Part shown: in pieces, positions 60,253-64,000 of the stretch | How positions within the stretch are numbered: the first letter of the stretch is position 1 | Layout of the letters: each line of letters opens with the position of its first letter | NCBI RefSeq assembly: GCF_035222375.1 | Contig: NW_026946363.1 | Location: 992,001 to 1,056,000 of the forward strand | Direction of reading: 5' to 3' | Origin: Podospora pseudocomata | Taxonomy: Eukaryota > Ascomycota > Sordariomycetes > Sordariales > Podosporaceae | DNA length: 64,000 bases | The notes under the pieces: model-generated | The model's database searches: none | Seen by the model: the letters and a program-made list of their open reading frames with translations, nothing else | Told to the model about the DNA's origin: nothing | Made by a program: the position numbers and the translations under genes

Positions 60253-62772
60253 TTAACTCCTTACAGGCTTTCTCCTTCTCGAGGCCTCAAACTCCACAGC
60301 ATCGTTACCGAAGGGATGGTTCGGGGAATAACCTCCGCCGTTAGTGTAGTACTGCTCGGGAGCGCCCCGCGGGGTGCGAGTAGTCGAGGTCGGAGAATAC
60401 GCGCGACCCTCTTCATCCCTCACTTTTCCCGGCCGGGGCGGCGGAGGAGGCGCTGCCTGAGGTGGCCGTGTCGTGTATCCAGTGTCTGGAACATGATCAG
60501 TCTCCACAGTCACTTCCGGTCTGATGGGCCCGTAAGTGGTGCTCGGGGCATGAGTGGATGGTGGTGGAGGAGCCTGGGAGGGGGGCTGAGAGTATCTAGT
60601 GTTGTCATCGTACCCTCTGCTTGGTTGCGGCTGTGGCGTGAACTCCCCACTGGAGGGCTGTCGCGAGCGTCTTGACCGTTTGCTGGTGCTTCGACGTACT
60701 GGCTTGGGAGCCTCATCATCGGACGTCGACTCGCCATCTTCGGGTGCATCCTCGGCGTATGCCCTGAGCTCCTTGCGCATGGCAAGACTGGCACAGATAT
60801 CCTTGGCCTCTTCGATGGCCTTCTTCTGGACCTTCAATGTCTGTCTCCGATCCCTTGTCTCCTTGTTCTCGGCAGCGATAGCCTCGACAATCTCGTTGCT
60901 CAAGCCCAAGACTTCGACCGAGTTGAAGATGCCGTACATGCCCTGGAGCAGATGTCTCTCGACAACCTGGACAATGGTATTGCGGATGAAGGTCTTGGCA
61001 GCGAGCTCATAGTAGATGAGCATCTTCTCCAGCACTTCTTCGGCTTCCGTGTACCGGGCACCATTTTGTGAGCTGGCGATGTGCCAGGCTCGCAAGCGCT
61101 CCTCGTATTCAGGGTCGTAGGGTTGGACCTCGAGGTTCTGGTCTTGCATGAGGAGATCCAGTTCGCGCTGAGCTTTGGCCATCAGAGCCTTCATTTGGGG
61201 GTCGAGGAAATGACGCCGAAGCGGCTCGCGCATGCGCTTCGGCCAAGCATAGTCGATAAGCTCGCCGAGAAACTCGTTGCAAACAACGCCGAGGTTGTCC
61301 TTGTGCTCTTGGGCCAGCTTGGGCCAGTTCTCCGAGTAACTCTGGAAGAGCATGTAAACAGCTCGGGGTTTGGCGTCCATTGGGAATTCAGTACCGCGGA
61401 TCTGTCGGAGCAACATTTCAACCTCGCTAGTCACAAACTCTCGCTTAGCATGGTTAATCGGAGCAGGATCGTCGAGGTCTCCTGATGCGGGGGGCATGGC
61501 GAAGTTGAGCTTGCGCCCCTGGGCCCTGATTCTTTGCGAAAAGCGGTCATTTTCTTCGCTAGCACGGGCGCGGAGGTTCTGCGCTGGCGTGCCTCTCGGG
61601 TCGGCGGTAACTCTGAAGAAGGTCTTCTTCGGAGGGTTCTTGTAGAAGCCGTATACAGCTGGAATGACAAGTTCCTTGGATGCCGAGAAGAGTTCAACGA
61701 GCTCAATCCGCATCTCCTCCGGGGTGTCCTTGCCGATGCCTAGGGATTCGAGTTCGGCGTTGGTGTCGTCAAGTGCCTTTTGGATCTGCTTGCGCAAGAT
61801 ATGGACGTGCTTTCCGATGTGAAGCTGGAGCTGGACGCTGAGCTTCTGCATCAATGCCCTTGTGCCACAGATGTTACGTGGGACTTGGGCCCATTTTCCG
61901 CTGTTAAAGAAGGAATCCTCTACCCGACGTCTCTCCTCCGGGGTGGGCCATGGCTGGCCGGCCTCTCGGGGTCCGGGGTTCAGGAGAACATACCAGCCCA
62001 AGCGGAAATCGTTTCTCTTGTCCTTGTTCATGACGAGGTCGATGAACTTGTCTTCAAGGCCAATCGACTCGGTAAGGTCGGGCTTGGTCAACACACCAAT
62101 GGTTCTTGACCCATTGGGATCGAAATGCCGTGCCTTGGTGAGAATAGGGGCTTGAACGTAATCCGAATTTCCGCCGACGACCGCCAGAATGATGGTGCGA
62201 GAGCTCTTCATGTAGCGATCGGAAAGGGCCTCGATAGTTCGGATATCTTCGAGCGACTGGTCGTTGTTGGCGTTGCGAACGAGGCCAGGCAAGTCGACGA
62301 GGGTCAGAAGGGGCATATCAGGGCCCCTTTTCTCCACCACAAGGATATCTCGAGCAGCAAAACGGCCGGGGATGTTCTTTGGCGCAATCATGTCGACAGC
62401 TGACCGCATGAGCTGCTCAAACGGCATGTTGGTGTTAACCATTCCGCCAAACTGCCTCAACCTCTCCTGCTCGGGAAATGGTCTGTTCTTGTCGGGAATG
62501 ACAGACACTGTGATGCTGGCTTGTGGTGCCCTCCTCAGCCTGATTTCGGTTGCAAATCTGGTGCAGGCGCCGGCATCTCGTGGGAAAGGGGTGCCGGTGA
62601 TGGCCTCGAGGACGGAGCTCTTGCCGGCGCTCTGGTCGCCGACGACGACGATCTGCGGGAGCTTGACATTGTCAAGTTGGGCAAACTGAAGCTTGTCAAT
62701 AAGATCGAGGAGAGCGCGTTGGTCTCCGGCCAGCTCCTGGGCGTCCAGGGCGACCTCTAGCCTGGTGACCAT
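60253..62772 (-). CDS. dynamin-like GTPase (Mx/DRP type)
   Basis: A single exon of 839 aa. The GTPase domain shows G1 GDQSAGKS (45-52), G2 Thr71 (ACTRFATEI), G3 DLPG (160-163) and G4 TKPD (229-232). The dynamin central and GTPase-effector regions follow (to about residue 690, ending in VVERHLLQGMYGIF and the EEAKDICASLAMRKEL helix). The C-terminal 150 residues are disordered, with SKRSRRSRQPSS and Pro runs. There is no PH domain, so it is closer to Mx-like or fungal DRPs than to classical dynamin. Self-assembly on membranes is the usual role in the family; the target membrane cannot be read. Catalytic motifs look intact. The gene has no intron, unlike most neighbours. The ATG at 62772 gives MVTRLEVALDAQELAG. 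Confidence 0.92.
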   Translation of the reverse strand: MVTRLEVALDAQELAGDQRALLDLIDKLQFAQLDNVKLPQIVVVGDQSAGKSSVLEAITGTPFPRDAGACTRFATEIRLRRAPQASITVSVIPDKNRPFPEQERLRQFGGMVNTNMPFEQLMRSAVDMIAPKNIPGRFAARDILVVEKRGPDMPLLTLVDLPGLVRNANNDQSLEDIRTIEALSDRYMKSSRTIILAVVGGNSDYVQAPILTKARHFDPNGSRTIGVLTKPDLTESIGLEDKFIDLVMNKDKRNDFRLGWYVLLNPGPREAGQPWPTPEERRRVEDSFFNSGKWAQVPRNICGTRALMQKLSVQLQLHIGKHVHILRKQIQKALDDTNAELESLGIGKDTPEEMRIELVELFSASKELVIPAVYGFYKNPPKKTFFRVTADPRGTPAQNLRARASEENDRFSQRIRAQGRKLNFAMPPASGDLDDPAPINHAKREFVTSEVEMLLRQIRGTEFPMDAKPRAVYMLFQSYSENWPKLAQEHKDNLGVVCNEFLGELIDYAWPKRMREPLRRHFLDPQMKALMAKAQRELDLLMQDQNLEVQPYDPEYEERLRAWHIASSQNGARYTEAEEVLEKMLIYYELAAKTFIRNTIVQVVERHLLQGMYGIFNSVEVLGLSNEIVEAIAAENKETRDRRQTLKVQKKAIEEAKDICASLAMRKELRAYAEDAPEDGESTSDDEAPKPVRRSTSKRSRRSRQPSSGEFTPQPQPSRGYDDNTRYSQPPSQAPPPPSTHAPSTTYGPIRPEVTVETDHVPDTGYTTRPPQAAPPPPPRPGKVRDEEGRAYSPTSTTRTPRGAPEQYYTNGGGYSPNHPFGNDAVEFEASRRRKPVRS

Positions 62773-63563
62773 GTCGAGCGAGAAGTATATAGGATGCTGG
62801 TAGGTGTGCTATACAGTTGGATATAATGATGGAATATATCGGTAAATATAGGGAAAGTTTGGTGATAGATGCGCAAACAACCATGGCTCAGCTGTGAGGC
62901 TTGATAGGGGGAAATGGCAGACGGGACAGGAACAGCAAGAGGAGAACACCAGAGATGTATTAAATACCTACGACGCCCTACCTTTGCCCGATGACAATGG
63001 CACAAGTTGGGCGGTGCCTGGATTTCCAGTGGAGTGGTTGCGCAAGGCCCGTTGGGGACGGTGACGACTGCAGGCGATGCAACGCGTCACTCGTCACTGG
63101 TCCCGGGCAAGGAGTTGGGCTGCGCAGCCTCTCCGGGTGGCGAGCTTGGGCCTGCCAAGACTGCCATTGGCTCTTGAGGCCTCTTGAAGCAGGCAACTGG
63201 TTCGAAATAAGCTCTCTAATGCTGTGGGAGCGCCGATGCCTCTGTGGAAGTTGACGAGCTGATGAGCCATGTGTTTCTCGTTGTGTCGTAGTCCTGATAT
63301 TGGGGAAAGGGATGGCATGTGACGTGGGACAGAAGAAGACAACAGACCCTAACCCTCGGACAAAAAGCTACCTTGGGTGTTTAGTCAGCTGTAAGACTGT
63401 GCTTCACCACAACAACAAGGCCAGCAGAGACCCCTGAATCAGATCAACAATCGTCTTTGATATCGACGTCGGCTGCGGACAGTTTCGCTTACTTCCATCT
63501 TCTCATAAGGCATCCAGTACTCTATTCGCAGTCGACTCCATAGCCACTCCAAGCTCCGTCAGC
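62773..63563. other. divergent promoter region
   Basis: Lies between the dynamin-like gene (-) and the phosphatase gene (+). A single ACCCTAACCCT match near 63347 is not a telomere array. No gene is seen. Confidence 0.5.
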
Positions 63564-64000
63564 ATGGCATCCCAGGAGGCCACCAGCCAAGCAACCCCGC
63601 AAAAAATCGTTGTTGCCTCGCTGAATCCCGTCAAAACCGGTGCCGTTCTCGAGGGCTTTACGCGTATGTTTCCCGGCGGAGCATACCAAGTGTCTGGAGT
63701 TAGTGTCCCCTCAGACGTGCCAGACCAGCCACTTTCAGACCAAGAGACCCTTCAAGGTGCCCTCAACCGCATAAAAAACGCTCGCTCGCTTGAACCCGAT
63801 GCCGACTTCTGGGTGGGTGTGGAAGGAGGCGTTAACCCCGAGGGCGAGACGTTCCAGTCTTTTGCTTGGATTGCCGTGGAGAGCAAGGAGGGCCGTACCG
63901 GCAAGGCGCGCACCGCAACGTACTATGTTGCTCAAGAAACGGCCAATCTGATCGGTGGAGGGATGGAGTTGGGCCACGCAGATGATCTGATTTTTGGGAA
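63564..64000 (+). CDS. non-canonical purine NTP phosphatase (YjjX family), partial
   Basis: The 5' 437 nt of a gene that runs off the window end (145 codons). The frame from the ATG is open and reads MASQEATSQATPQKIVVASLNPVK. The family motif KIVVASLNPVKTGAV is the Walker-like N-terminal signature of ITPase/XTPase proteins (YjjX/PRRC1-type fold). PDADFWVGVEGGV and FQSFAWIAVES follow, then GGGMELGHADDLIFG near the window edge. In bacteria it hydrolyses ITP and XTP to limit their misincorporation. The remaining third, including the usual SKQxGGAVGLLT motif, is outside the window. Confidence 0.85.
   Translation, partial: MASQEATSQATPQKIVVASLNPVKTGAVLEGFTRMFPGGAYQVSGVSVPSDVPDQPLSDQETLQGALNRIKNARSLEPDADFWVGVEGGVNPEGETFQSFAWIAVESKEGRTGKARTATYYVAQETANLIGGGMELGHADDLIFG

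Noticed and set aside
63346-63358. Telomere-like ACCCTAACCCT
   Set aside because: One and a half units only, within a promoter region; not an array.

Overview
The window looks like nuclear DNA of a filamentous ascomycete, most likely Sordariales (Neurospora/Podospora/Chaetomiaceae type). Most genes carry short introns of about 50-90 nt with GTAAGT-like donors and CAG/TAG acceptors. The intergenic DNA is rich in the ACCTACC/GGTAGGT motif typical of this group. The tyrosinase, Hak1 and cAMP-receptor-like proteins resemble Neurospora homologues by recall. No sequence search was run; all exon joins were deduced by hand from reading frame and splice signals.

Layout. 0-8.4 kb: a vacuolar Ca2+/H+ exchanger (+), a convergent small CYSTM-like protein (-), an unknown Arg/Ser-tailed protein (+) and the ribosome-assembly factor Rsa4/NLE1 (+). 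8.4-12.9 kb: a long gene-poor stretch. 12.9-18.5 kb: a trehalose-synthase complex regulatory subunit (+) and a branched-chain aminotransferase (+). 20.7-29.3 kb: the K+ transporter Hak1 (+), an acetoacetate-decarboxylase-like protein (-) and the meiotic MutS homologue MSH4 (+). 30.8-37.4 kb: a type 3 copper tyrosinase (+), the 18S rRNA methyltransferase Bud23 (-), the ER/Golgi protein Svp26 (+) and an unknown 301-aa protein (-). 38-43 kb: a tentative small secreted Cys-rich gene (-), tRNA-Thr(AGT) (-) and a seven-TM cAMP-receptor-like GPCR (-). 46-54 kb: a flavin monooxygenase fused to a DUF6314-like domain (-), a 45-bp-arm inverted repeat and an MFS transporter (+). 57-64 kb: a tiny Cys-motif protein (+), a subtilisin-family protein that has lost its catalytic triad (-), a dynamin-like GTPase (-) and the 5' part of a non-canonical purine NTP phosphatase (+, cut by the window end).

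The genes are mostly ordinary housekeeping and physiology genes (ribosome biogenesis: Rsa4, Bud23; ion homeostasis: exchanger, Hak1; trehalose; meiosis: MSH4) and do not form one pathway or a biosynthetic cluster. The most unusual items are the pseudo-subtilase, the catalytically degraded trehalose subunit, the near-perfect foldback near 49 kb, and three small genes recovered only by splicing short frames. I saw no CRISPR, rRNA, intact transposon or viral element.
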